Origin: Dryococelus australis
Taxonomy: Eukaryota; Arthropoda; Insecta; Phasmatodea; Phasmatidae
Direction: 5' to 3'
Assembly: GCA_029891345.1 (NCBI GenBank)
Contig: CM057002.1
Span: 64,064,590-64,128,589, forward strand
Length of the DNA: 64,000 nt
Part shown: one piece after another, positions 42,650-55,600 of the stretch
Numbering within the stretch: the stretch's first letter is position 1
Layout of the letters: each line of letters opens with the position of its first letter
Position numbers and translations under genes: made by a program
The notes under the pieces: model-generated
Told to the model about the DNA's origin: nothing
Databases searched by the model: none
What the model saw: only the letters and a program-made list of their open reading frames with translations

Positions 42650-45065
42650 AAAGTGTATTTTATTTACTTAATCAGATCTTTGCAAGTAATTTTTCTAATG
42701 TAGAGTAAACGAAAATTCTTACCGGAAACCATTCATAAATTAAAATAATTTCTCTGCACAGTAAATATATCCGAGAATATTGATTTAGAAAAATATTTAA
42801 AAAAATTGTGAGAGCAATTACATTCCCTCGGGTGGAAAAAAACTGCTAGTTATACCTTTATTCGAGATGGACTGCTCGCACAGACCAAACCTGAAAAAAA
42901 TAATATATATTAAAAACTGTAGGTGACAGCGTATTTACAATTATTTCGCGTTTAATTAAACTATGTTCAATTACCTAGGTACTGATTACCTCCATTGTAA
43001 CATTTTCTTTATTCCTACCTCACACAAAAATTACATTAATCTGGATTTTGCTGCTTGGATTCTTGAGTCAATATTATAATACAGTAAAATTGTTTAAAAA
43101 TTAATGTGCAACTCTTTAGCCACTTTCAGTCAGTTATACGTAGAAACAAATATTTCATTACCTGGCAGTTAAAACAATGAACGTTAATTAAATCCTCGCC
43201 TATTAATTTTAATCTAGAAATCAGTCTTTTTTCTTTAATATGTTTGCACATGCGGTACATAATATTTTACCTTCACTTCAATAGTTTTCATTTATTGTCA
43301 AAAAGCTACAATCTATGGAATTGTATGCAAACTTCCCAGGTTGCTATGTGAGCGAAGTGAGAAAGTACACTTAATAAAGTTTTTTACAACTTTTAAAGAA
43401 TGTTTAAAATGCAATGTGCAGTTACTTGATTCGTATAGTGACACGATACTTCTATACTCGCAGGAAAAGTATTATAATATGCGATAATGTGCGCTTTATT
43501 AGTCTCTATTACATATTTAGTAAATTTACCACATTTTATTTACGGTTTACTGTCTGAATCCTAGCTCTCGCCGGCCATACTGTAATTTATGATTCCCAGA
43601 TGAACTAACTCTCAACAAAATTAATTTTGAAAATACGTCTGTAATTCTTTATATAGTTACCTTTCCCTGCAGTCCAAATATGACATGAAAAATATTAATG
43701 TATATCCACGAGGATATTGACATAAAAACTATAATTTTAATGTCACTACTTACCCTTCTTTTAACGACAAAAAAGTAAAGCATAGAAAGTATTATAAAAA
43801 AAAAAACGCCTTTTTATCCGAAAGAAAAGTTATGAGACTAAAACAAAACAGGTCTGCAAAAGTTGTAAAACCTTTCACTAAAGTTAAAGCATAGCAGACT
43901 GGATTTAGTCGCCTGCGCTATTTCCTGGCATATATTCTCCTACTGTTGGAATAAATTCAATAATCATATGATTAAATATAACATAGAATATATCGCATAT
44001 TTCGATTTGGTTTGTTAGTAGACATGAAGCTATATAAAATAGTCGTTTCCGTAGCTTAAAAACATTTCCCAAGTGCGTTAAAACTTGCACGGAGGATATC
44101 TAGCTAAATTTCAAAGCCAGTGTTATCGTGAACAGCGTGCTAAACTTTTGCACCAAGCATATCCATGCTCCGTTGACTAGCAAGAGCTACACTGGAGGGC
44201 GCTGCAAGGCAAAAATGTTGGTTGTTTTCTGTCTGTGAGAAACACCAACTTGAATAGATTAAAAGTAACGCAATTTTTCTCAAATACCTTTTTATCTTCC
44301 ATTTCTTTGGAATAATAAGTTATAAACGACACCGTGCTCTTTTTGGAACTCATGAACGATAAAAACTAATAAAAATGTAATAGTAGTAAATAAAAACCTT
44401 TCCGCGAGCTATTCAGTCCCATCTCTATTATAAGTTCTTGTTTCTTAGTAAACCTGTCGTTGTTAAGGAATTACTTGCATATCTCTGATCGGTTGCTGTC
44501 TCAGAACTTTTTGTTAACTACTTGTTAATGGTATTTTGTTAAATGTGCGCTAAGTTTCTATTTGCGTTATTTGTAAAATACTTCTTTATTCCATTTTTAA
44601 ATAACTGTCCCTACCTATGATAAAGTAAAAATTATATTTGCCTCGGGAAAATATTAAGCATCTGGTTTACAGGACAAATGATTATTGAGACAGGTACAAA
44701 GGATTGTATTTTCCTTGCTGTTCAACAGCTAGGCCATGTCAATGCTTTTGTGCAGTCGGTATGTTCGAGTAAATTGTTACCGACTTTAAAATGTTTTGGA
44801 TTCTCTGCCAGGAAGTATTATGAAGCACACTGATACGTTGACTTGATGAAAACTTGTTTACTCAGACGTATTATTATTAATTGTTTGTCTGCACGATATA
44901 TGAAAAATTTCGTGCAGTCACATTTCACACACGACAGTTTGTCATGGTTATTAATTTATTGCGTTTTAAGGTTCATTGTAACTATCGCTGTATTTATTAT
45001 CTACTAGCAGCCCACGATCTCTTCGCACAGGTTTAATGGAGTTATTAACATACATACATATATAT
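42650..45065. other. unassigned AT-rich DNA
   Basis: About 2.4 kb with ORFs up to 61 codons only. A segment near 44190-44215 (GAGCTACACTGGAGGGCGCTGC) looks repeat-like, but I could not assign it. Confidence 0.45.
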
Positions 45066-45068
45066 GCG

Positions 45069-45108
45069 ACTACGCGTGACTACCTGCAACTACCCGTGAC
45101 TACCTGCG
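45069..45108. repeat. 20-bp tandem duplication
   Basis: ACTACGCGTGACTACCTGCA followed by ACTACCCGTGACTACCTGCG. Confidence 0.85.
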
Positions 45109-45244
45109 AATTTTTTTATATTTTGGTACACCATTTCTTCTAATATTGCTTGAATTTATCTTTTAATAAGGGTTTTGTTTGTGCATGCTTAGAAAGCAGC
45201 CAAGTAGCTAATTTTTCCCCGAATTGGTTTACAAATTATGAAAT

Positions 45245-45412
45245 TTCTGAAGGAATTTTTTTATTATTAAACACAGCCTATCCCCATCTGGAAGAAAGTA
45301 GCTTCCTAACAGTGAAAGGATTATAAGAATCGGCTCTGTAGTTTCCGAGATCAGCCATTACATACAAACAAATAAAAAACTCACATTACCTATTTATAAT
45401 GTTAGGATATAT
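45245..45412 (+). mobile_element. 3' tail of an RTE-like LINE
   Basis: The string CTGGAAGAAAGTAGCTTCCT...ATCGGCTCTGTAGTTTCCGA...GATCAGCCATTACATACAAAC...ATTTATAATGTTAGGATA follows the usual wording of RTE-type LINE 3' ends (a FxxRIxAVVSE-like coding end followed by a short tail with ATACAAACAAA and TATAATATTAGTATA). Only about 170 bp is readable. No reverse transcriptase was seen upstream, consistent with 5' truncation on insertion. Confidence 0.5.
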
Positions 45413-46390
45413 TATTTTTAATTCTGAAAATTAGATCGACGTACACTGAAGCAAGCATTTGTGTGCGCATTTGTGTATGATGTACTACTGAATTTGAACG
45501 CATAGGCCAAACATTAGAGCTGAACTAAGTAATTGTAGTCGATATTATTTCGGAAATCCTAAGGAACGGTGAATTTCTGTAAGGTGTTTCGTCGACTGAA
45601 TTAACAAGTTCTTTGCCAGAATAACATGGGTAGAATTCTGTCCAGTTACTATTTACGCTGTTAATTTCATTAATTTCATTGCAGCTCAAGAGTTTATGGT
45701 CCTGAAATATGCAAGAGGAAATACATATCGAGAGCGGATTGTGTTCCTCAAATTTGCCCCTTCAGGAATCCCGCTTGATGTATTTTGTTGACGACGGCTA
45801 ACAAGAATTTGGTAGACGTGTTAAAACGTGTATTTTATGGCCATAAGGTAATTCCGGGCTAGAAGCCACACCTGAGGGAAAATGGATACTAACATTTTTC
45901 AAGGTAATGTAAATAAATGTTAGTTCGCATGGAATTATAAGAAATTCAATCCATTGTGTGTGTCATAACAACAAAGCTCTCGCAAATTAAAAATTGATCA
46001 CTTTTAAATATAAACATTTAACACTTTGTAAATTGGCCGTCTCTCCCGTGTGTCCGGTTGAGCTGCCCCACGTCCTCGGGATGGATGCCCTGTTGAATTG
46101 TTAGAAAAGAATCTCAGAGTTAGTGAGTATGAATGCGCAAATATTAGCAAAATGTTTACTTAAGCAAATCACTCGCATCAAATATTAGTTTAATATGTAA
46201 ATATAACTGATATTGTTATTTAAAACTGCTTTAAAAAATATAATTGGAAAATAATTTAAGGTTATCAGTTAAAACCATTCTAAAATACTGAAGTTAAAAC
46301 ATAAAAATGTTAAAATTTTATAACTAAATAATTACATTAAAAAGCTGGATCAGATAGTATTATAAGAAGAAACATTTTATTTATTTCCTG
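45413..46390. other. unassigned DNA
   Basis: Nothing recognised. Confidence 0.4.
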
Positions 46391-46394
46391 ATGT

Positions 46395-48086
46395 GTTATT
46401 TGTTCTATTTTCTTTCCTACCACAAATGTTACACATGTTGCTGTACGTTGTGTACGATACGTGAAACCACTTCACACAAATGGAGCATTTTATCCAGTCT
46501 ACTTTTCCCTACTTTCCCGCACTCTATGCATTTGCCATCTTCACTGCAGCTACTGTTGTCGTCCTCTTCATCATCTGGAACTCGCAGAGATATCCTTCTG
46601 CGTGTTTCCTCTGTTGGCTTTCCCTTCAGCAGTTCAGTAGTCACATTTCTTGCTGCACACTTACACTCCGTTACAGTTTTCCGTTTTTTACGCTACTGAA
46701 TGTGGTCTTCAGCTGAGAGAACTGCAGCAGTTTGTTTTCTTCCTTGTCGGTTCCTTGTTTTCATTGCTGGATTTGGTGATATCTGATGCCGTATTCTCGT
46801 TGGGGTTTCTTTAGACTTCCCAGCTATTGGCTGTTGATCACAGGACTTAGGTAAATTAATGGAAATATTTGTAGGGCTGTTCACTTCATCGCTTATGCTA
46901 AAGAAGTGTTCAAGAATAGCGTATTGGCCAAGAGGGAACACCCCCTGTTTTTCTGAATCCATTAACCACGGTATTTACTGAAGCGGCTTTGTTCCAAGCT
47001 CTGCCAATCTAATCGCCAACCTGAATTCGAGAAATCTTTCATCCTGGACGACAGAGAATCCACTTGCTGGCTTATTTGAAGTAGTGTTTCAAAGGCTTGA
47101 AGAAAGAGCAGTCGAGTGGTTGAAGAGCTTGCGTCGTGAGACTCGGGAAATATAAAATTATAATGTCATGCTGGTTAGCAAATTCAAGCAACTCATAACA
47201 ATTGACACGAGAAGCATGTCCATCGAGAATCAGGAGAGTCTCTCCACCAGGTTTCCGGGCGACAAAATGGTTTTGCAACCATTTGAAAAAATCTCAGTGC
47301 TGATATATGACGATTTTTCATTCACTAAAAACCAAAGACCCAGGGGAAAGTTCAACAGAAAATTTCTCGAACACCCTTGAAAATTATTGCAGGAGGAATA
47401 AATTACCGCTCAGCATTGCAACAAGCTATTACTGTCACATTTTATCCTCTTTCAGTAGATGTCAATACGTGCAGATCCTTTGAACCTTTGGTGGCAATAA
47501 CCTTTCCTGCGAAATTGTTGAGTTGGAGGCTTGTCTCGTCCATGTTGAACACATGCTCTGGTTTTGTATACAAGTCGTATTCTTCATAACTTCTGACAAA
47601 AGTTGAAAAAACTTGCCAACAGCTTCTCTGTTCAAACCATTGCTCCTTGCTACAGATAGTCCTTGAGATTGCCTGATACTCAGTTCCGGATTCCACCTTA
47701 AAAAGACTGTAACCAATCATAACCATCGATTCCAGTCTCTGAATCGAACCGATAATGTAGTCCAAGTGTGTCGGCAAATTTATAAGTTTAAGATCTCATG
47801 TTTTCCCGGGTAGGTGTGAAACCAGCTTTTTCAGGTGCTGAATATGCCTAACACGACGTTTCTCATTTTCAGTTCCAAGCACAATTTTTGGACCAAGAGG
47901 AAGCTTCACCATGTTGCCATACTGTTTCCGGCGTCGAAGAGTTCGAGAGGGAATGCCATAATACCTCGCGGCTCCACTTACTCCGATTTCTTCTGCTTGC
48001 AGTCTAGCAATGGCTTCTTACAAATTTTCTTCTGTCCATGTCCCTCGGGCTGCTCCAGTTTTATGACGTTTATTTTCGGTAGGCAT
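46395..48086 (-). pseudogene. pogo/Tigger-type transposase, frame-broken
   Basis: The minus strand starts MPTENKRHKTGAARGTWTEE at 48086, then a pipsqueak-type HTH (AIARLQAEEIGVSGAARYYG, IPSRTLRRR). A CENP-B-like part has LSIRQSQGLSVARSNGLNRE. The DDE core retains all three acidic residues: FNMDETSLQLNNFAGKV, LLILDGHASRVNCYELLEFA and LQPLDCSFFKPLKHYF, with 36 residues between the second and third Asp. The end holds a Cys/His zinc-like module (CIECGKVGKS, then WIKCSICVKWFHVSYTTY). The full family length of about 550 residues is covered, but at least four frame shifts separate the blocks (around 47.9-47.75, 47.5-47.4, 47.35-47.28 and 46.5 kb) and in-frame stops occur, for instance within the segment after TWTEEN. 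It is non-functional. No terminal inverted repeats were identified with confidence. Confidence 0.85.
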
Positions 48087-48100
48087 GACTGTAAACAAAA

Positions 48101-48367
48101 TTAAGTAATACAAATTATTTTATAGTAAATAGGCAAACATTCTTGGAATTGTTGATGAAACAGCTAAATACTTATCAGGTAGGCCTAAATTAAGTAATAC
48201 AAATTATTTTATAGTAAATAGGCAAACATTTTTGGAATTGTTGATGAAACAGCTAAATACTTATTAGGTAGGCCTAAATTAAGTAATAAAAATTATTTTA
48301 TAGTAAATAGGCAAGCATTCTTGGAATTGTTGATGAAACAGCTAAATACTTATTAGGTAGGCCTATA
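48101..48367. repeat. 89-bp tandem repeat, three copies
   Basis: Units start at 48101, 48190 and 48279, each beginning TTAAGTAATA(C/A)AAATTATTTTA and ending near CTTATTAGGTAGGCCTA, differing at only a few bases. The array begins 15 bp upstream of the Tigger-like start codon, i.e. in the element's 5' region, and may have arisen inside the transposon. Confidence 0.95.
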
Positions 48368-49624
48368 TTATTAGAACACTCCATAAGACGCTTTTTCAAA
48401 ATAAAAATCTGACTGCTTGTGTATTTCCAGAAAAAAAAATTAAAAATTAGAAATTGGTGGGGCTTCTCTCCCAAGTGTAAGTGGGGTATCTAACCTTTAT
48501 TACGAGAGAGGTGACCCAGCGGGAGCTCTGGATAATACGGTTACAAACATTACTGTCATGACACCAGCAGTAACTACGAAATCCCCATTGTGCGTTCTGA
48601 TTGATTACATATCAATTTATACTCAAGGAAACAAATCCCACGCAAATGTTTAAACTTTTGTCGTATAACAAGTGAGTAATATGCTGCCACGTACCTCAAT
48701 TCGTGTTGTAGAACACGTGAAAATACTTTTCAATGGGCGAAACTTTTACCGAGGCTCCTTTTCGCTTAGGCTAACTTGACGTACTGGAGACAAGAGCGAT
48801 CTAGCGAGTATTTCTGAAACTACGTTGACTTGATACGTCCATTGATACCCATAAAACTCCACATGAACGAGTGAAGCTGTGCCGGGAACGTAAAATAAAC
48901 CTCAAGACGCCCGAGCACGTCAACGTAGACGTATTCACGCTAAAAAAACGGCCATGTCCCCAACACAACCAAACCCAGCTTTTTACTATAGGGAGAAGTA
49001 TAGATGAGATAATGCTCTTCCATTGAGAATGTCTGGAACATAAAACAATGTCCAGAGAATTGTAACTTTAATTCACTTCTTTTCCGATATTTCCCAAACT
49101 TTTCAAGGGCTTTTCTCTTAATATTGAGTTTGGGTACAAAGTGCCCATATTTATTTCCCACTTGAGTTTGCATTAGGAATCATCTCACGAAGTTTATCGG
49201 ACGAATTGCGCCCCAGTCTGCACATTTAATTATGGAAAAAAGCGATTAGCCCATTTGTATAGGCGCAGAACGAAGAAAATCCTGTACACGTGCAACACTA
49301 GTGCAATATGGTTGCGGAAATTGTTGGTTGCCAAACTATTTACTATGAGCTTCTCAACCTGAGTAGAATAAACCTTATAGTCTATTCGCGTTATATTCAG
49401 TGAATCAAACCTTTGAAATATCACCCCACGTATGACGTGTTTCCTTGCTTTCTAAACATGTCATGTATCACATGCCTTTCATACTTCTACTAATATAAGA
49501 GTATCACATATTTGGTTGAATTGAACTTTTACGTATATTCCATCTGTAATTGGTAATACTTTGCTGTATACACATATTAATAATAAAATGAGAGAATGTA
49601 GGTAGGATGGTATGTGTAATTAAA
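48368..49624. other. unassigned DNA
   Basis: Nothing recognised. ORFs are below 78 codons. Confidence 0.4.
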
Positions 49625-49848
49625 ATATCACTGACAGCGACGTAATTTGAGACGGCGCAAGTTTCACAGGGAAGAGGGGTTAGGGAAGGATTGGGAAAGA
49701 ATCGGCAGTAGCCTTAGTTAGAGACCCATCCTAGTATTCGCCTGGAGTGATTTCAGGAAACCATGAAAAACAGAAGTCAGGATGGCCGGACCGAGAATCG
49801 AGCCCGGGTCCTCCCGAATGCGAGTCCAGTGAGTTACCACTGCGCCAG
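49625..49848 (-). repeat. tRNA-derived SINE-B, copy 2
   Basis: It aligns with 3690-3885 in the same orientation: CAGTATTCGCCTGGAGTGAT-like body, CAGGATGGCCGGACCG, then the tRNA-like head with GGGCTCGATTCTC in reverse complement and CACTGGACTCGCATTC. It contains an extra segment near 49685-49735 relative to copy 1. Confidence 0.75.
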
Positions 49849-50730
49849 AGAGAAAGTTGGTATATTTGCAATGCTTATGTTCTTGTTCAATGTTCTTATG
49901 TAATAATTACTATTATTAAGGCGCACTTATGCGGTGCGTTACCTCTTTGGTGAAGTTTTCTTTACATAATCAAGGTTACTTCTTCTTCAGGTTGGAGAAA
50001 TCAATGTTAAAAGTTTAGTAAAGGGAAATTTTCGCCACTAGGTAAGCGCTAGTGTCGCATGTGTACCAGATTTTCTCTATTTTCTGCATTCAAAAACAGA
50101 ATAATTCCCATAATCATAAATCATTATAAAACATAAATTCGTAAGTAAGTGACATCTCTCACTTTTATTATTTACGTAGCTTACTATTTAAATTGAAAGT
50201 TACCTTCTGTTACACTGCGCACCTCTCGGCGGAAATTTTCCTTATGATAAACTCTCTCATAAGAAATCTCGTTATGTTCCTAACCTGCGGACAGGCCTGT
50301 CAAGACTGATAAAAAAAAAGGGGGGGGGGGTCAAAGGTGTGCAATGCTCAAGGGCCAGGATGGTGCCCGACTCGTAAATGTTTATTTATAAAACGAAGTA
50401 TTACCTACAAACCTATTTTCGACACTTACAAATTAACTGTTTTCGCATGGATGATGACTATTTATGATGTTGGAAATGGTCGATTTGTGGTGGGATTGGA
50501 CAGGAGTGGGGAAGGGGGACGGGACGGGGAGGCCCACAGCATGCATTGCTCAGGGGCCCGGAATTCCTCTTGGTGGGCCTGCTTGAGGTTAATAAAACTT
50601 TAGCTTTTTAAGCTTTGTTAGCACGAGGGGGAGGAATATTCTAAAGGTAGAATTTAAGCAATGCTTCAGAAACTGACTATACCTTCTATGGGACATTGAA
50701 CGTCAAGGGGGGGGGGGGATCGGCTAGTAT
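49849..50730. other. unassigned DNA with poly-G tracts
   Basis: Runs of 11 G (about 50320 and 50708) and a GC-balanced patch at 50480-50590. An 88-codon ORF through the patch is not convincing. Confidence 0.4.
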
Positions 50731-51120
50731 AGGCTGTTCACGGTAAACTGAGCACTTTTGAAAGCCCTGCTTTAGATATACTTGTACGAGTCTTGCGTAT
50801 TTTTAACACGGCTATGGGCCTCGTCACTTTATTCATATGTCGGTCTAGTGAAACTGTGAAATTATTATGAAAGTAAATATTTTAGAAATCTGCTAATTTT
50901 TATGCTTCCATGCACAAAAAAAAACAGAAAACAAACGACATTATTAAAGTTACCTAACACTTTCTTTTCGACGATAAGATATGGAATGGTTTTGCCTCCA
51001 TCGTTACCAACTTTACTGGGCACATGTCACTCAGTGCGCCAGTTAAAATATATGCAGTTAGGAAGAGTGACTTTTTTCTAAGGTTGGTTCCAAAAGTGCT
51101 CACTTTATCGTGAACAGGCT
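50731..51120 (-). mobile_element. MITE-A, copy 4 (reverse orientation)
   Basis: Ends AGGCTGTTCACGGTAAACTG and, reverse-complemented, AGCCTGTTCACGATAAAGTG. The interior is the reverse complement of copies 2 and 3, e.g. CTTTTTTCTAAGGTTGGTTC next to the right end. Confidence 0.85.
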
Positions 51121-51204
51121 GGTACCTGCACCAATCCATCTGCAGCAGTAATGCAGGCGTTGCTGACGGCCGGGATTAGCCATTTATAACGTAACAGCAT
51201 CGTG

Positions 51205-51430
51205 TTTCTGTGCCGGGGGCAGCCGTCAGGGCGGGCATCCCGTCGCCGGGGACCATCCTTCATCGCGGTGCTCTTCGCCCGCGCCCCCGGGGAAGGGGAT
51301 TAATGATCCCCGAAGGCTGCTTTGGGGAGGCACCCCAGCTAGCGGTTTTAATGGCCGCAGCGGCCCGGGGCCTTGTTCCGGCGAGCGGATCCATTGCCGC
51401 GACCACCCCTCCTGTTTTACGTCGCCGATG
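51205..51430. other. GC-rich, CpG-dense island
   Basis: About 225 bp strongly GC-rich, with GCCCGCGCCCCCGGGGAAGG and GGCCGCAGCGGCCCGGGGCC. A + strand ORF of 73 codons spans it and the reverse strand is also mostly open. Composition alone could explain both. No domain is recognised. It begins about 85 bp after MITE-A copy 4. Confidence 0.45.
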
Positions 51431-54400
51431 AGTATCTCGTTAATTAAATCTGCCCGAGAAACGTGTAATCTGTCTGATCACTTCCAGAACAGAAGCCGTC
51501 AAATCCTCTCTCTAAGAAACATTAGAGGTTTCCTTTATTGCGGAAACTTTTATTCTCTTTCATGCGCTCCGTCACCGACAAAGATAACATTCTTCCGTTT
51601 TTGTACCGCTAGTAACATATGGGAGTCCATTTATTGGTAATGTATTCTTAACTGTATGCAATTTCGTAAAATAATGCAATGCTATAGGCAAATTGACAAA
51701 TCCTTAAACTTAAATTTGATTTTACAGTGATGTAAAATAGTTCAAAATATGCGTAATAAACAGCAATGTATGCCCATATTTAAGAGATGAAATCGTAATT
51801 TTGCGATATCCATTTTCGTAGGCTTCAGTTGCAGTAGAATTAAAAAAGGCATTCTGTTTCATGGGTTTGAATTGTGGAGAGCAAAGCGGTTCACTGACTG
51901 GTCAGTCGTTGGCCAAGTTGGATATGCCTGACTTTGACCTTGACCTGGGTCGAAGTAAAAAGAAAAAAAATCCAAAAATTGGAAAAATTTAAAATGAAAT
52001 TTTTTTAATGTGAAATTTAAAAAAATCGAAAAAATATCAAAAAATATCAAATTTTTGGGAGAGAAAAACAATACTATCATTTAAAACTGATGAGGTAAGT
52101 CCGGGGTTTGAGTCTAGTAAAAATGGTGGATCGCATACCCAGCACCTACTGGCATGGCGACCATCAAGCGACTGATCCCAATTACCGTCTCCACCAATTT
52201 TACAAATTTTTTCGTCAATTTCTCCCCCAACTATCACCACCCTCCTCGTTACACAAAACTACCAGCAATAGTGTCTTAGCAATTGTCCACTAGAGTGCAT
52301 TAATAGTGTATGTTTTCGGTATTCTCTTTTCAACTTATTACATACATTTCAGTCTAATCGTATTTTGCATCACAGCACTACTTACGTAATAATTGTTACA
52401 AGGAGCAGATAGTTTTCGACAATTAAACAAAAAAATTAAATTGAAATAAAAACACCCCATTTTATTTTTTGTGAATTTTATTCGGTAAATCCCATGCACT
52501 ACAATATGAAAAACACACATGTACGCCCAATGAAACTATTTTTTTTTACCTTACTTAAAAGGCACTGTTCCGCAATGAGTTATCATTTCCATGGGTGATC
52601 GACAAAAGTCCCAAAATTCTGTTTGCAGACTTGAACTTTATATCTATGCGATATTAGCTCCGAGTTTGTCAGTCGTGAAAAGTTATTTATGTGACAATAA
52701 TCTAAAATATTCTTCGCTTCGTCCTTCGCCATCAAAACAACGATATTTCCACGTATCTTGTTCTTAATCACACATGTTATCAACACCTTTCCCCCCTAGC
52801 ATTGAGCGATTACACACTCTCAGACACACCAGAGCTGTTTTTCTCAGAGTCAGCAATTTTCTGCAGAGGGGTCTAAAACTCCAGTCAAGTAAAACAAACA
52901 TTTTTTTCCCCCCCTGCAGCACAACTCCTAGCATACTCGCTGTGGATACTACGACTACAAATCCTGTTGAAACCTTTCACTTTAAATTTCTGTAATATTT
53001 GTGCTGATTGGTTACTTCAGATTAACATTCAATAAAGTCTGGAAGGTCAACACACATTGATAAGTGTGAGGAATCATCCTTTACATTGTATAAATGAAGC
53101 CCTTTGTATTTTTTTCAAATACACACTTCGACTATTCTTCTGTAAAATCGACTCCTCGCGATTACAACACATATTTTACTTGGACGGAGCTCTGTATACC
53201 GATGATTCTAATAACATCGAGAACTGTAGTCCAAAATGAAGGTATGTGTACGAAAGCAGCACTGATATTGCGGTGACGGTTCTTTAAAGAATATCATTTT
53301 CACTGAAACAGAAGTCAAGTCCTAGTTGACGATGCAGTTCTCAAAAACGATAAACTAGGTGGGACTTCTGCGCACCCCATGACACACACTGCCGATGACA
53401 CTAGCTTAGACTTGAGAAACTCCGGTTCAATCACAGGCGCCTTGGCTGAATAGGGGGAAGACAAGACCCAAGAAGTTCACTGTACACGGCTTGGCCCAAG
53501 AATCTGTGATACAGTAGTGGATGTCATTGGCACTATGCCAACTGCAAACAACAGTGCAGCTTGACCCTGGCATATTGTCTTCATTCAGCATTCCAGCTCT
53601 AGTTTCAGCACTTCTTTTCTGCCGACGAACAGACGGCCCTACAAGATTGCCGTCCGTTTTAATTTCCCTCCCCCCCGCCCCTAAAAAAAAACCCATATCA
53701 CCGATGCGGAAAATGAAGTGATGATAAGCACCAGAGTATCACATCCGACCCACTACAGTTTTAAACCTTGGTGTGATAACGCTATACCTAATCAAACTTC
53801 ACGCAAAGTTACACTGCAATGTGACAGAATTTCAATTCATACTAATGTTTAATGCATAAAAATGTATAAATGTATAAGTGAAAATTTTGTATTATTTCAC
53901 AAATTTTAATTCATGGTGAACAATCAAACATCTAGATGAATAATGATGAGTAGATAATAGGTAGAATATGATTTTCAAATCAGTGTGGTATTTAAATGAG
54001 TAAATTATTTGCGGATTTTGCTTTAAAATCCATTATGGGTTTTAAATTCCCTTGTCGAATGCACACACACTATTTTTATAACAGAATATTCTTTAAAACT
54101 CGGAGCCTTATAGTGGTTAAGTCCGGAAAAATGTCTTCAGTTTACGATACACTATAGAAGCTAGAGCGGTTATTAACTGAAAAACTGACCATTCCAGCCC
54201 AATTATCTCCTTGCGGATCAGTCGGCAACGTATTTTCTTCAATAAAGAAATTTCTAAATATATTGCCCAACTGTAGAAAATTTTCAAATTTCATTTCTTG
54301 CCGAAATGTAAACATTATTCTGTTTCTAAAAAGAATTCTTTTAATGTCTCAAAAATTGTCTTGACTCTCCGCATATTTTTTTTTTTGCCCGCGAAGATGT

Positions 54401-54769
54401 TTAAGTTATTTTTACGTAGACAAAACATTGATTTTATCAATTTATGCACACTGGTTATCAAAACGAACATAGGAAAGGCTGTCAAACGCATAGTTTTAAA
54501 TATATATTAAAATAAAAGTTTATTATAATCTAAAATATATAAGAATTACCTCATTTATACAACACCTGAAAAACGCGTTTGCATGTCCTCAACCATCTAC
54601 ACCAACTTCAGCTGTTTTCGATCTGAATCAGTATTGCACCAATACTTGTATAGATTATGTAGTGTTTGTGCTTCAATTGTGCATTCCCTTTCAGTCAACC
54701 TAATTCTTTATACCGAAAGTAATCGAGAGATGTGACGTCGTTGTTTGCAGACTACTCACCTCCCACATA
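51431..54769. other. unassigned DNA
   Basis: About 3.3 kb. It contains GACTTTGACCTTGACCTGGG near 51930, similar to the short repeats at 60360, and an A/T-only low-complexity block at 51955-52060. ORFs up to 89 codons (53427-53696, minus) have no recognised domain. Confidence 0.4.
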
Positions 54770-54957
54770 CAGTAGGTGAAGTGGGATTGATTCACAGCTG
54801 GATGACACCCGAATTTTCGCATCTGGGAATCGTGACGGATGATGCCGCTGGTCGACGGGTTTTCTCGGGGATCTCCCATTTCCCCATACCTTGCGTTCCG
54901 GCGTTACTCCATACGTATCCCACTTCACGCTCATCAGCTCTCAAGCAATCGATTTTA
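54770..54957 (+). repeat. SINE-A, diverged copy
   Basis: It shares CATCTGGGAATCGTGACGG, GGGTTTTCTCGGGGATCTCC and CTCATCAGCTCTCAAG with 22238-22452. The tRNA-like head is degraded. Confidence 0.75.
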
Positions 54958-55028
54958 TGATCCGCCAAAATCTATTGGTGTAATCTATATTTAAAGGTAA
55001 AAAATACAGTAAAAACGAGTGACTTTTT

Positions 55029-55034
55029 TTTTTT

Positions 55035-55066
<32 letters not shown>
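55029..55066. repeat. poly-T tract
   Basis: Two adjacent T runs broken by a few bases. It could be the poly-A end of a minus-strand retroposon, but no body is recognised. Confidence 0.7.
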
Positions 55067-55069
<3 letters not shown>

Positions 55070-55249
55070 GTGACATTTTTATAATAACAGAAACTGGGCC
55101 ACAATTAATTTGAAAAAGAAATTCCGAAAATATATTTGACTATTTTGTGAGATACGGATGCAAGAATTTTTTAATTGGCATGTTTTGGATTACAGTTATT
55201 GGCCAACACTCAAAAGGTAGATAAATTCATGTATGGCAGTAAATAACAG

Positions 55250-55600
55250 CACTGTGTGAAAGGCCGCGCAATTCCAAGGGTCGTCACAAAGTCCATCGAC
55301 ACAATCAGCGGAAATACTTGTCCCCGATACACTATCCGTTACTTTGTCACTGCAGTCTCGACCCGACTCCGTTTGGATCGGCGGCTGGACGACCTCCAAC
55401 CTCGATGGCAGCAGTACCAGCATCTGGCTCGTCAATAGCACGTCCTGTGGTGACAGGTCTGGCATCTACGGCACAGGGAAGAAATCTCGCTGGGCGACGA
55501 CCAAGTAGGCGAGCGGCTGCGGGTTCTATTCCAGAGCTGGAAGCACATCCCTCGGGAGATGCCGCATCGTCATTCATTTGTGAACCCTGTGAGCTCTATT
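55250..55600. other. GC-richer patch with overlapping ORFs on both strands
   Basis: Open frames of 76-103 codons overlap on both strands (+ 55318-55629; - 55196-55465 and 55347-55577). None shows a known domain. Overlap in four frames suggests GC-driven openness rather than a gene, but an exon cannot be excluded. Confidence 0.3.

Noticed and set aside
48101-48367. CRISPR-like array
   Set aside because: The units are contiguous 89-bp repeats without unique spacers and lie in eukaryotic DNA; an ordinary tandem repeat.
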